From: Vibrio lentus
GTDB taxonomy: Bacteria; Pseudomonadota; Gammaproteobacteria; Enterobacterales; Vibrionaceae
Assembly (NCBI RefSeq): GCF_030409755.1
Contig: NZ_JAUFQE010000002.1
Coordinates: 1,674,001 to 1,738,000, forward strand
Direction: 5' to 3'
Length of the DNA: 64,000 nt
Positions 26,503-34,772 of the stretch are shown piece after piece. Every line of letters starts with the position of its first letter. Positions within the stretch are counted from its first letter, which is position 1. The position numbers and the translations under genes were made by a program. The notes beneath the pieces were generated by a model. The model saw only the letters and a list, made by a program, of their open reading frames with translations. It made no database searches and was not told where the DNA came from.

Positions 26503-28866
26503 TTGGATATTCAGCAAGGCTTTGTACTCACAAGACAAGCGCGAGACTTTTCAGGGCGCACACAAATCGACTTGTGGTTAAGCACCCCTAAAGGCCCTAC
26601 GCTACTGACTATTCAAAACGAAAAGCCTGTCTTTTTTGTTGCTCAATCTGATATCGAAACGTGCCAATCTATTGCCGATAAAGAGGCCATAGATTGTCAG
26701 TTTAAGCCTTTAGAGCTAGCAACATTTGACCAAACCCCTTTAGCCGCTTGTTACACTTCCTTATCGAGAAGCAGCTTCGGGTTAGCTCAAGCCTTTAACG
26801 GTGAAGAGATCCAAACCTTTGAAAGTGATATTCGACTGGCCGATCGTTTCTTGATGGAACGCTTTATCAAGGGCAGTATCGAATTCACAGGCACTATCAC
26901 CCCAAAAAAACAGCATCGCAGAGTATCGAACGCAAAATGTCGAGCTGGCGATTACTTGCCAAGCTTATCCGTGGTTTCGCTTGATATTGAGTGCTCGGAA
27001 AAAGGTGTGCTTTATTCCATCGGCCTAGACAGTCCAATGGATAGCCGAGTGATAATGATTGGCGATCCACAAGAAGCAGACACCAATATCCAATGGGTTG
27101 CCAACGAGAAAGCGCTGCTTGAAGCCATGATTGCGTGGTTCTCCGAGTTTGACCCGGACATCATCATCGGTTGGAATGTCATTGATTTCGACTTTAGGCT
27201 GCTGCACAAGCGTTCGGAATGGAACGAAGTGAAACTCAGCATTGGTCGCGACAATCAACCGAGTTTCTTTCGCAGCTCCGCACAAAATCAGCAGGGCTTC
27301 ATTACCATTCCTGGTCGCGTGGTTTTAGATGGTATCGATATGCTTAAAACAGCAACCTACCATTTCCGTTCTTGGTCTCTTGAGTCCGTCTCACAAGAGT
27401 TACTGGGCGAAGGCAAAGACATTCATAATGTTCATGACCGCATGGATGAAATCAATCGAATGTTTAAGTTCGACAAGCCTTCACTTGCCAAATACAATCT
27501 TCAAGACTGTGTGCTCGTAAACCGAATCTTCGAACACACTCACCTACTCGATTTTGCTATTGAACGTTCTCGCTTAACTGGTGTTGAACTTGATCGCGTT
27601 GGCGGCTCTGTCGCTGCTTTTACTAACTTATACATGCCTCAGATACACCGAGCGGGTTACGTCGCGCCTAATTTAGAACCCGAGAACTGGATCGCTAGCC
27701 CCGGTGGTTATGTAATGGATTCGATTCCCAACCTTTATGACTCGGTTTTGGTGCTCGATTTTAAGAGCCTTTACCCATCGATCATTCGCTCTTTCTTGAT
27801 TGATCCGATGGGGTTAATTGAAGGACTAAAGCTAGAGTTAGGCTCCGAAGAAGACCAAGCAGTGGCTGGATTTCGAGGCGGTCAATTCCACCGCTCTAAG
27901 CACTTTCTACCGGAGATGATCGAAAATCTCTGGGCAGCGCGTGATGTCGCAAAGAAAAACAACGAGAAAGCTTTTTCTCAGGCGATTAAGATCATCATGA
28001 ACTCTTTCTATGGCGTGCTAGGTTCTTCTGGTTGTCGTTTCTTTGATACTCGCTTGGCATCCTCTATCACCATGCGTGGGCATGAGATCATGAAGAAAAC
28101 CAAGGTTCTGATCGAAGATAAAGGGTATCAAGTAATTTACGGAGATACCGATTCAACGTTCGTGTCTCTTAATGGCAGTTTTGAGCAAGAACAAGCAGAC
28201 GAGATTGGTCACTCCCTTGTGGCTTACATCAACGACTGGTGGACGAATCACCTGAAAGAGGTCTACAACCTCACCTCGATACTTGAATTGGAATACGAGA
28301 CCCATTACCGCAAGTTTCTAATGCCAACCATTCGAGGCTCTGAGACAGGATCGAAGAAACGTTATGCAGGCCTAATCAATCAAGGTGACCAAGAGAAGAT
28401 CATTTTTAAAGGCCTTGAGAGTGCCCGAACCGATTGGACGCCTCTCGCACAACAGTTCCAACAAACCTTGTATGAGATGGTCTTTCACGACCAAGATCCA
28501 AGTGATTATGTTAGACAGTTTGTCGATGAAACATCCGCGGGCAAACACGATGATTTACTGGTGTATCAAAAGCGCTTGCGCCGTAAGTTACATGAATACC
28601 AGAAGAACATTCCGCCACAGGTTCGCGCAGCAAGATTGGCAGATGAGATCAATGCCCAGCTTGGTCGCCCACTTCAATACCAAAACAAAGGGCGTATTGA
28701 ATATTTGATTACGCTGAGTGGCCCCGAGCCCAAGGAGTATTTGAAGAGCGGTATCGATTATCAACATTACATCGACAAGCAGATTAAACCGGTCGCAGAA
28801 GCAATTTTGCCGTTTATAGGACTAGATTTTGAAAGAGTTAGCGGGCAGCAGCTAGGTCTGTTCTAG
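26503..28866 (+). CDS. polB: DNA polymerase II (family B)
   Basis: Pol II is the family B repair and translesion polymerase with 3'-5' proofreading. The product is 787 residues (E. coli 783). Exonuclease motifs in order are LDIECSEKG near 165, GWNVIDFD near 225 and YNLQDCVLV near 330. Polymerase motifs are DFKSLYPSII near 423, KIIMNSFYGVLGS near 497 and YGDTDST near 546. The start is TTG 26503: an in-frame TAG lies just four codons upstream and no ATG is near. It is monocistronic and followed by a hairpin terminator. Confidence 0.96.
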   Translation: MDIQQGFVLTRQARDFSGRTQIDLWLSTPKGPTLLTIQNEKPVFFVAQSDIETCQSIADKEAIDCQFKPLELATFDQTPLAACYTSLSRSSFGLAQAFNGEEIQTFESDIRLADRFLMERFIKGSIEFTGTITPKKQHRRVSNAKCRAGDYLPSLSVVSLDIECSEKGVLYSIGLDSPMDSRVIMIGDPQEADTNIQWVANEKALLEAMIAWFSEFDPDIIIGWNVIDFDFRLLHKRSEWNEVKLSIGRDNQPSFFRSSAQNQQGFITIPGRVVLDGIDMLKTATYHFRSWSLESVSQELLGEGKDIHNVHDRMDEINRMFKFDKPSLAKYNLQDCVLVNRIFEHTHLLDFAIERSRLTGVELDRVGGSVAAFTNLYMPQIHRAGYVAPNLEPENWIASPGGYVMDSIPNLYDSVLVLDFKSLYPSIIRSFLIDPMGLIEGLKLELGSEEDQAVAGFRGGQFHRSKHFLPEMIENLWAARDVAKKNNEKAFSQAIKIIMNSFYGVLGSSGCRFFDTRLASSITMRGHEIMKKTKVLIEDKGYQVIYGDTDSTFVSLNGSFEQEQADEIGHSLVAYINDWWTNHLKEVYNLTSILELEYETHYRKFLMPTIRGSETGSKKRYAGLINQGDQEKIIFKGLESARTDWTPLAQQFQQTLYEMVFHDQDPSDYVRQFVDETSAGKHDDLLVYQKRLRRKLHEYQKNIPPQVRAARLADEINAQLGRPLQYQNKGRIEYLITLSGPEPKEYLKSGIDYQHYIDKQIKPVAEAILPFIGLDFERVSGQQLGLF

Positions 28867-28936
28867 ATTGAATCCTCTTTTCGAAGCGACATTAGACTCG
28901 AGATATCTATTAAAACTCGAGCCAGACATAAAAACG

Positions 28937-28974
28937 AAAAAAGCAGAGGAGTGCTTAACTCGCTCTGCTTTTTC
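28937..28974 (+). terminator. Terminator after polB
   Basis: AAAAGCAGAG and CTCTGCTTTT pair across a 14-base loop and end in a T run. A small TTG-started frame over this site is therefore unlikely to be a gene. Confidence 0.8.
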
Positions 28975-29015
28975 ATATCAATGGATAGCTTACGATCTTG
29001 ATAGCTTACGACCCC

Positions 29016-29783
29016 CTACCCGATTCGAAACTCAGTTTTCTGATACTGCTTAACCAACCATTCACCAAAGCCATCAAGAATACCTATTACTGAACGTTTT
29101 GGAATCGCACGCCCAGACAGCAAAATACCCAATCTTTGAATCTCGACTTCTTTCTCTGGATGATATCTCAAGAACTGTTGACCGCACTCCATAGGTGCAT
29201 CGAACCAATTCTTGTCTCGGTACATAACCAAAGAGTAACTGGCTCGCAGAAGCTTCTTGGCAATAATCACCTGCGCTGCGACTTGCTGCTCTGGCGTTGT
29301 TGCTCGGGCAATCTTATTACGATAAACCGCTAACCAATTTTCCGCGTCCATATTCCAATGCTTAGCAATTTCCCAACTCGTTTCGAAATCGCCATAACAG
29401 TCCGATAGATCTTCACCATGCACACACACGGCTAAATGCTTGAGCATAAAGCCCCACGTAAAGATGTTGTCGAAATCAACAATCTCGCTTACCAAGGTGG
29501 TTTTGATTGCCACTTGTGTGACCTGAGGGAAGCTCTTTTGGAAGCGCCATTTGATGGTATTCAGCAGCGTGGTTCGTTGTTCTGGAAAAGGACGATGGGT
29601 AACCACAACCACATCTAGATTCGAGCGACCGACAACGGCTTGCTTGCGTGCCACACTGCCATAAACATAGACACTGTGCAGATTAGAACCTAACCCACCT
29701 TTTAGAAAGGTAATCAGATCGTTAACCACAGGTTGAAATTCAGGTTGAAATGGCTGTGTTGGGTCAATAACAGGTAGCTGCAT
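29016..29783 (-). CDS. Nucleotidyltransferase-domain protein
   Basis: The N-terminal part (residues about 35-75) has the polymerase-beta-like nucleotidyltransferase fold signature: VYVYGSVARKQAV followed by GRSNLDVVVV. The canonical metal-binding pair is D-x-D after G-S; here the first acid is Asn (SNLD), so catalysis may be weakened. The C-terminal half is helical with conserved aromatic residues, resembling the substrate domain of aminoglycoside adenylyltransferase relatives. The product is 255 residues, transcribed alone, convergent with polB. No substrate can be assigned. Confidence 0.7.
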   Translation of the reverse strand: MQLPVIDPTQPFQPEFQPVVNDLITFLKGGLGSNLHSVYVYGSVARKQAVVGRSNLDVVVVTHRPFPEQRTTLLNTIKWRFQKSFPQVTQVAIKTTLVSEIVDFDNIFTWGFMLKHLAVCVHGEDLSDCYGDFETSWEIAKHWNMDAENWLAVYRNKIARATTPEQQVAAQVIIAKKLLRASYSLVMYRDKNWFDAPMECGQQFLRYHPEKEVEIQRLGILLSGRAIPKRSVIGILDGFGEWLVKQYQKTEFRIG

Positions 29784-29920
29784 AGGTCGTTTCGGTAAAT
29801 AAAATAATGATTTAACTGTCTCTCTATGATCGCTTAGGTGACTTTATGATTCAAGCTATTCCTATTTATAGCGTCTACGAGATATAATCACCGGATAGAC
29901 CCAATAAGGACAAACACAAA

Positions 29921-30490
29921 ATGCCTAGAGCAAGTGAGATTAAAAAAGGTTTTGCGATCAATGTTGATGGCAAAACAGTACTAGTTAAAGATATCGAAGT
30001 AACAACACCAGGTGGCCGTGGCGGTCAAAAGATTTACCGCTTCCGTGGTCACGATGTAGCAACTGGCGTTAAAACAGAAGTTCGTCACAAGGCTGATGAA
30101 ATCGTTGAAACGATAGACGTAACTAAGCGTGCAGTGATGTTCTCTTACGTTGATGGCAACGAGTACATCTTCATGGATAACGAAGATTACACACAATTCA
30201 TCTTCAACGGTGAAATGATCGAAGACGAACTGCTGTTCATCAACGAAGATACGCAAGGTATGTACGCGATTCTTATCGACGGTACTGCGGCGACTCTTGA
30301 GCTACCAACTTCAGTTGAGCTAGTAATCGAAGAGACAGACCCTTCAATCAAAGGTGCATCTGCTTCAGCTCGTACTAAGCCAGCTCGTCTGTCTACAGGC
30401 CTTACTGTTCAAGTTCCTGAGTACATTGCAACTGGCGACAAAGTTGTTGTGAACACAGCTGAACGTAAATACATGAACCGCGCAAGCTAA
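29921..30490 (+). CDS. yeiP: Elongation factor P-like protein EfpL (YeiP)
   Basis: EfpL is a paralogue of elongation factor P and helps ribosomes stalled at proline-containing motifs. The 189-residue protein has the three beta-barrel domains of the EF-P family. The tip of the first domain has Arg33 (PGGRGGQ) instead of the lysine that is modified in EF-P, which marks this as the YeiP/EfpL branch. The phrases SYVDGNEY, IKGASASAR and VQVPEYIATGDKV are family landmarks. It lies 10 bases before the DNA-mimic gene, probably in one operon. Confidence 0.95.
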   Translation: MPRASEIKKGFAINVDGKTVLVKDIEVTTPGGRGGQKIYRFRGHDVATGVKTEVRHKADEIVETIDVTKRAVMFSYVDGNEYIFMDNEDYTQFIFNGEMIEDELLFINEDTQGMYAILIDGTAATLELPTSVELVIEETDPSIKGASASARTKPARLSTGLTVQVPEYIATGDKVVVNTAERKYMNRAS

Positions 30491-30500
30491 GATACTGATT

Positions 30501-30830
30501 ATGACCGAAGCTAACGACCTAATGTCTTACGACGACGCAATTGACACTGCATACGACATCTTTCTAGAGATGGCTGCTGATAATCTTGAACCTGCAGACG
30601 TGATCTTATTCACGGCTCAGTTTGAAGATCGTGGCGCTGCAGAACTTGTTGAAACTGGTGACGATTGGGTTGAACATGTTGGCTTTGAAGTCGACAAAGA
30701 GATCTACGCTGAAGTACGCATTGGTCTTGTAAATGAAGCTGATGATGTCTTAGATGACGTATTCGCTCGTCTACTGATCAGCCGTGACCCTGAACACAAG
30801 TTCTGTCACATGTTGTGGAAACGCGACTAG
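30501..30830 (+). CDS. yciU: HI1450/YciU-family double-stranded DNA mimic protein
   Basis: This 109-residue, very acidic protein belongs to the HI1450 (UPF0263) family, whose surface charge imitates DNA and which is thought to bind DNA-binding proteins such as HU. Visible features are AYDIFLEMAADNLEPADVILF at the start, DWVEHVGFEV in the middle and the ending HKFCHMLWKRD, all collinear with E. coli YciU. It follows yeiP by 10 bases and is closed by a terminator. The family is certain; the partner is not known here. Confidence 0.88.
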   Translation: MTEANDLMSYDDAIDTAYDIFLEMAADNLEPADVILFTAQFEDRGAAELVETGDDWVEHVGFEVDKEIYAEVRIGLVNEADDVLDDVFARLLISRDPEHKFCHMLWKRD

Positions 30831-30839
30831 GCTCTTCTT

Positions 30840-30869
30840 AAACCAGCTCAGAGTACTGAGCTGGTTTTC
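30840..30869 (+). terminator. Terminator after the DNA-mimic gene
   Basis: AACCAGCTCAG and CTGAGCTGGTT form a perfect 11-bp stem with loop AGTA, followed by TTCTT. Confidence 0.85.
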
Positions 30870-30919
30870 TTACGACTTCATAGCCTCATCACTTTACCAA
30901 ACTGCAACTCTACAAAATT

Positions 30920-31411
30920 ATGACCAAAGCAAAGACAGATACCCTATCCAAAGGCTATGCCTGTGTTGGATTAGTAAATCCCAAAACCCCTGAAAATGTT
31001 GGCTCAGTAATGCGAGCAGCTGGTTGCTACGGAGCAAACTCTGTATTTTATACTGGCACCCGTTATGACCACGCTCGACAATTTCATACCGACACCAAAG
31101 AAAAGCATCTTGAGTTGCCTTTGATTGGTGTTGAAGATCTTAAAGATATAATTCCTGTTGGCTGCGTGCCCATCGCGGTTGATTTGATAGAAGGCGCTAA
31201 GCCTCTACCTGATTATAAGCACCCACCTCGTGCTTTTTATATCTTCGGCCCTGAAGATGGGACTCTGAAAAAAGAGATCACGGACTTCTGTCGTGAAACC
31301 ATCTACGTTCCGACTAATGGCTGCATGAATCTTGCTGCCGCGGTCAATGTTATTTTGTATGACCGCATGGCGAAGGGTGATAATTTTTCTAATCATTTGA
31401 AAGTGACCTAA
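30920..31411 (+). CDS. TrmH-family (SPOUT) RNA methyltransferase
   Basis: The 163-residue product is a minimal SpoU/TrmH methyltransferase without an extra RNA-binding domain. Motif 1 is NPKTPENVGSVMRAAGCYGA near residue 20, motif 2 is FYIFGPEDGTL near 108, and motif 3 is YVPTNGCMNLAAAVNVILYDR near 130. Together they form the knotted SAM site of 2'-O-methyltransferases. The target RNA cannot be read from sequence. It has its own terminator and follows the EfpL operon on the same strand. Confidence 0.85.
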   Translation: MTKAKTDTLSKGYACVGLVNPKTPENVGSVMRAAGCYGANSVFYTGTRYDHARQFHTDTKEKHLELPLIGVEDLKDIIPVGCVPIAVDLIEGAKPLPDYKHPPRAFYIFGPEDGTLKKEITDFCRETIYVPTNGCMNLAAAVNVILYDRMAKGDNFSNHLKVT

Positions 31412-31433
31412 TATCAATCGTAGCAAGTCAGCC

Positions 31434-31487
31434 GAGCTGGTGAGCGCTTCTAGCTGGCTAAGCACTTCTACCTGATCAAGCACTTCC
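31434..31487. repeat. Imperfect 18-bp tandem repeat, three copies
   Basis: Three head-to-tail units (31434-31451, 31452-31469, 31470-31487) share the pattern CTGGYYAAGCRCTTCT; units 2 and 3 are the closest. They lie in the untranslated tail just after the methyltransferase stop and before the terminator. Confidence 0.6.
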
Positions 31488-31518
31488 ACATGATTTGAAC
31501 TACGCCATATTCAAGACA

Positions 31519-31551
31519 TAAAAAAACCTGCTAAGTTAGCAGGTTTTTTTG
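31519..31551. terminator. Bidirectional terminator between the SPOUT gene and rluB
   Basis: AAAAAACCTGCTAA and TTAGCAGGTTTTTT form a long stem with a very short loop and T runs on both strands, serving two convergent transcripts. Confidence 0.9.
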
Positions 31552-31608
31552 TATTCGAAACGTAGGATTAAGCTTTAAGCTTAAGAACTGTAGCAACTAC
31601 TGGTGTAA

Positions 31609-32637
31609 TTACTTACGTGATCTTGGCTTAGCCGGTTTAGCCGGGCGTCCGTTGTTCAATTTAGGCTTTTTGGTAGACTGAGGTTTGCCATTGGTCGCTG
31701 GAGCACTACGACCTGAATCAGGTGTTGTAGTACCGCGAGTTGCAGGCTTCTTACGCTTAGTCTGGTTGCTACGGCCTTTAGGAGCATTTGCGCGCTCTTC
31801 GTGACGCTTAACAGCACGACGAATTTTCTGGCTACGAGAACGCTCACGCTTACGAGAAGTGTTTGCAGGATCAAGATCCAACAGTGTCTCTTTTTCTGGC
31901 TGAAGTTCAACAAGCTCACGCAAGTAGTTTACTTCTTGAAGGTCTAGCTCTTTCCAACCGCCACGAGGCAGTTTCTTATCAAGATAGATATCACCGTAAC
32001 GTACACGTTTCAGACGGCTTACTGTTGTTTCTTGTGATTCCCAAAGACGACGAACCTCACGGTTACGACCTTCGTTAATTGCTACGTAGAAAGTATGGTT
32101 CATACCTTCACCGCCAGCGTAAACCACATCTTCGAAACGAGCCATACCATCTTCAAGTTGAACGCCACGAGTCACGTTCTTAACTTTTTGCTCGGTTACT
32201 TCACCAAATACACGTACTAGGTACTCACGCTCAACCTGACGGCTTGGGTGCATTAGGCGGTTAGCTAGTTCACCATCGGTTGTGAACAACAGTAGGCCTG
32301 ATGTGTTTGCATCAAGACGACCAACTGAAATCCAACGAGAACCACGGATCTTAGGTAGACGATCGAAAACAGTACGGCGACCTTCAGGATCGTGACGAGT
32401 ACAAAGCTCACCTTCAGGTTTGTAGTAAGCAAGTACACGACAAACCACTTCTTCAGAGGCTTTGCCTGTAATAGTGTGGCCATCGATACGGATCACTGAG
32501 TTCTCGTCTTCAAGACGCTCACCCAACTTCGCAACTTGACCGTTAACACTTACACGACCAGATTTGATTAAACCTTCTAGTTCACGACGAGAACCGTGAC
32601 CAGCTCGCGCTAAAACCTTCTGTAATTTTTCGCTCAT
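31609..32637 (-). CDS. rluB: 23S rRNA pseudouridine-2605 synthase RluB
   Basis: RluB converts U2605 of 23S rRNA to pseudouridine. The 342-residue product has an N-terminal S4 RNA-binding domain ([20 protein letters not shown]), then the RsuA-type catalytic domain with the active-site aspartate in [18 protein letters not shown] near residue 110 and [13 protein letters not shown] near 190. The last 90 residues are a low-complexity tail rich in Lys, Arg, Ser and Pro, as in E. coli RluB. It is the last gene of the leftward rnmAM-yciO-rluB group. Confidence 0.93.
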   Translation of the reverse strand: MSEKLQKVLARAGHGSRRELEGLIKSGRVSVNGQVAKLGERLEDENSVIRIDGHTITGKASEEVVCRVLAYYKPEGELCTRHDPEGRRTVFDRLPKIRGSRWISVGRLDANTSGLLLFTTDGELANRLMHPSRQVEREYLVRVFGEVTEQKVKNVTRGVQLEDGMARFEDVVYAGGEGMNHTFYVAINEGRNREVRRLWESQETTVSRLKRVRYGDIYLDKKLPRGGWKELDLQEVNYLRELVELQPEKETLLDLDPANTSRKRERSRSQKIRRAVKRHEERANAPKGRSNQTKRKKPATRGTTTPDSGRSAPATNGKPQSTKKPKLNNGRPAKPAKPRSRK

Positions 32638-32796
32638 TTACTCTTTTCTACCTAATTGTCGTCTTCACAGACGTCGAATGAATTTTTCGCGACCAAATCG
32701 CGGTCGCGTATTATCGCAAATAACCTGCCAAAAAGCACTTGTTATTTACTCTGGCAGGTTTGCTGTTTCGTTACAGACTGTTAATCAGTAACGCTA

Positions 32797-33417
32797 TTAT
32801 TCAAACGGCGCTGGATCACCGGCACCACGACGTAAAACAACGGCGTCATCGTCACTGAAGTCAATAACCGTGGTTGGTTGCTCACCTAAGTAGCCGCCAT
32901 TCAAAATGACATCAACCGCATGCTCTAGGCTGTCACGAATTTCTTCAGGATCCGATTCAGTGGTCTCGTTACCCGGAAGAATCAGAGACGTCGACATCAA
33001 TGGCTCGCCCATTGCTTCTAGAAGGTCTAGGGCAATTTTGTTGTCCGGTACACGAATACCGATCGTTTTACGCTTAGCGTTCATCAAACGCTTTGGCACT
33101 TCTTTTGTTGCTTTGAAAATAAACGTGTAAGCACCTGGCGTGTGCGCCTTAAGCAGACGGAAAGCCACGTTATCTACTCGTGCATACAATGACAACTCAG
33201 AAAGATCACGGCATAACAAAGTGAAATTATGCTTATCATCGATTCGACGAATTTTACAGATGCGTTCGAGTGCTTGTTTATTCTCAAGCTGACAACCCAG
33301 TGCATAACCTGAATCTGTTGGATAAACCACAACGCCGCCATTGCGAATAATCGCAACCGCTTGAGTAATTAAGCGCGCTTGTGGGTTATCTGGGTGTACA
33401 TAAAAAAACTGGCTCAT
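32797..33417 (-). CDS. yciO: YciO, Sua5/YrdC-family protein
   Basis: This 206-residue protein is of the Sua5/YrdC/YciO fold that makes threonylcarbamoyl-adenylate for tRNA t6A. The motif GGVVVYPTDSGYALGC near residue 28 and KIRRIDDKHNFTLLC near 55 are typical of the YciO branch; true YrdC (TsaC) has KxR and SxN variants there. Whether YciO itself makes the intermediate is unsettled in the family. It sits between rnmAM and rluB as in enteric bacteria, next to trp. Confidence 0.9.
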   Translation of the reverse strand: MSQFFYVHPDNPQARLITQAVAIIRNGGVVVYPTDSGYALGCQLENKQALERICKIRRIDDKHNFTLLCRDLSELSLYARVDNVAFRLLKAHTPGAYTFIFKATKEVPKRLMNAKRKTIGIRVPDNKIALDLLEAMGEPLMSTSLILPGNETTESDPEEIRDSLEHAVDVILNGGYLGEQPTTVIDFSDDDAVVLRRGAGDPAPFE

Positions 33418-33479
33418 TGTTGTTCCTCATTATCGAATCTCTCGACTCTATCATCAGAAGGAGCTGGTTCACCTAAAGA

Positions 33480-34334
33480 CTATTCAGATGGTGAAACCGT
33501 TTGAAACTCCCAATCTTTCCATACTTCTTCGACCCCAGAAGGTAGCCAGAGATTACGTCCAAGTTCCATCCATGGGGATGGGTAATGGAAGTCGCTGCCT
33601 TGGGAGGCTAATAGTTTGTATTGTATAGCATAATCCGCAAGTGTGCGTCTTTCTTGTTGCGCTTGCTGAGGTTGAGCCACTTCCATGGCGTCACCATTTG
33701 CTTCAACAAATGCAGCTAATAGACGCTTAACCCACTTGGCGGTCAGGCCATATCGCGCAGGGTGAGCTAATACCGCTTGGCCACCAGCTGCATGAATTGC
33801 CGTGACAGCATCACCCATTGAGCACCATGTTGGCGGCACATAACCTGGATTGTTGCGCGTAAGAAACTTTTTAAACACCTGCTGCATGGTTTTCGCGTAG
33901 CCATTGTCGACTAACCATTTCGCAAAGTGAGCTCGAGTAATTGGTGCATCACCTGCAATCAACTTAACCTCTTCCAACACACCTTCACGAGTCGCTTTCT
34001 CAAGACGTTGAGCAATCATCTCTGCACGTCCGACACGGTGTTGCTTCTGTTGTTCAATTAACGCTTTCAATTCTGGTGATTCAGGATCGACGTTTAACCC
34101 AACAATATGGATATCTTTGTTTTGCCAAACGGTTGAGATCTCGATGCCGTTAATCAACTGAATAGGAAGATTGTTATCAGCAATATAGCTGCGTGCTTCT
34201 GCAAGCCCATCAGTCGTATCATGATCTGTAATCGCTAACGCTTCGATGTTAAAGCCTAGCGCTCGGTCAATCAGTTCAGGTGGAGTAAGTCGGCCATCTG
34301 AGGCTGTTGTATGACTATGTAGATCAATTCTCAT
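33480..34334 (-). CDS. rnmAM: PHP-domain phosphoesterase RnmAM (YciV)
   Basis: The E. coli homologue, RNase AM, trims 5' ends of ribosomal RNAs and hydrolyses 3',5'-nucleoside bisphosphates. The 284-residue product begins [14 protein letters not shown], the first PHP metal motif, followed by [10 protein letters not shown]. Further motifs are [10 protein letters not shown] near residue 195 and [10 protein letters not shown] near 250. I chose ATG 34334, since the longer frame to 34403 runs into the trp promoter. It is divergent from trpL, as in E. coli, and heads the rnmAM-yciO-rluB group. Confidence 0.92.
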   Translation of the reverse strand: MRIDLHSHTTASDGRLTPPELIDRALGFNIEALAITDHDTTDGLAEARSYIADNNLPIQLINGIEISTVWQNKDIHIVGLNVDPESPELKALIEQQKQHRVGRAEMIAQRLEKATREGVLEEVKLIAGDAPITRAHFAKWLVDNGYAKTMQQVFKKFLTRNNPGYVPPTWCSMGDAVTAIHAAGGQAVLAHPARYGLTAKWVKRLLAAFVEANGDAMEVAQPQQAQQERRTLADYAIQYKLLASQGSDFHYPSPWMELGRNLWLPSGVEEVWKDWEFQTVSPSE

Positions 34335-34386
34335 ATATTCTTTTTCATTGTTTTCAATTTTTATCGTTATATTTGTGTCAACGCAC

Positions 34387-34415
34387 TTGACCTGCAAGCG
34401 CAAAACTAGTTAACT
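34387..34415 (+). promoter_or_regulatory. trp operon promoter
   Basis: TTGACC (34387-34392) and TTAACT (34410-34415) are 17 bases apart. The E. coli trp promoter has the same -10 hexamer and spacing, with TTGACA as its -35. The TrpR operator overlaps the -10. Confidence 0.85.
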
Positions 34416-34418
34416 AGT
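34405..34418. promoter_or_regulatory. TrpR operator
   Basis: ACTAGTTAACTAGT is a perfect 14-bp palindrome identical to the core of the E. coli trp operator. It covers the -10 hexamer, so tryptophan-bound TrpR would block polymerase binding. Confidence 0.9.
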
Positions 34419-34454
34419 ACACAAATACGAAGTATCACATTTGATAGGTTCACT

Positions 34455-34586
34455 ATGTTACAAGAATTTAACCAAAACCATAAAGATAAAGATAAAGTTT
34501 TAGAACTTTCTTCAGTAGAAGCAAGTTCAGAGCTTAATTGGTGGCGCACTTGGACAAGTTCTTGGTGGGCCAACGTGTACTTCTAA
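34455..34586 (+). CDS. trpL: trp operon leader peptide
   Basis: A 43-codon leader frame starts at ATG 34455 and ends at TAA 34584-34586. It contains five Trp codons, at residues 29, 30, 33, 37 and 38, compared with two in E. coli. It lies between the TrpR-controlled promoter and the attenuator hairpin at 34619-34647. Ribosome stalling at these codons when charged tRNA-Trp is scarce would favour the antiterminator. The peptide has no function of its own that can be seen. Confidence 0.92.
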   Translation: MLQEFNQNHKDKDKVLELSSVEASSELNWWRTWTSSWWANVYF

Positions 34587-34618
34587 TTAAACAGTTTGTT
34601 TATAAAAAAGTTATCACT

Positions 34619-34647
34619 AAGCCCGCTTTCATAGCGGGCTTTTTAAT
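34619..34647 (+). terminator. trp attenuator
   Basis: AAGCCCGCT and AGCGGGCTT pair around TTCAT and are followed by five T residues, 33 bases past the trpL stop. This is the terminator form of the attenuator; the 5' arm can alternatively pair with GGGC inside the distal leader coding sequence. Confidence 0.88.
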
Positions 34648-34772
34648 TTGTCGAACATCTCACATTCAACTGACTAACAAATCAACGAATTGACCATATT
34701 CTAGATTGGGTGAAAGGTATCTTTATGCGACTATGTACGGCAGGAAATTTAAAGAATCATAAAGGAGGTCTT

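Noticed and set aside
28868..29053. TTG-started 61-codon frame just after polB
   Set aside because: It has no ribosome site, no family likeness, and spans the polB terminator hairpin.
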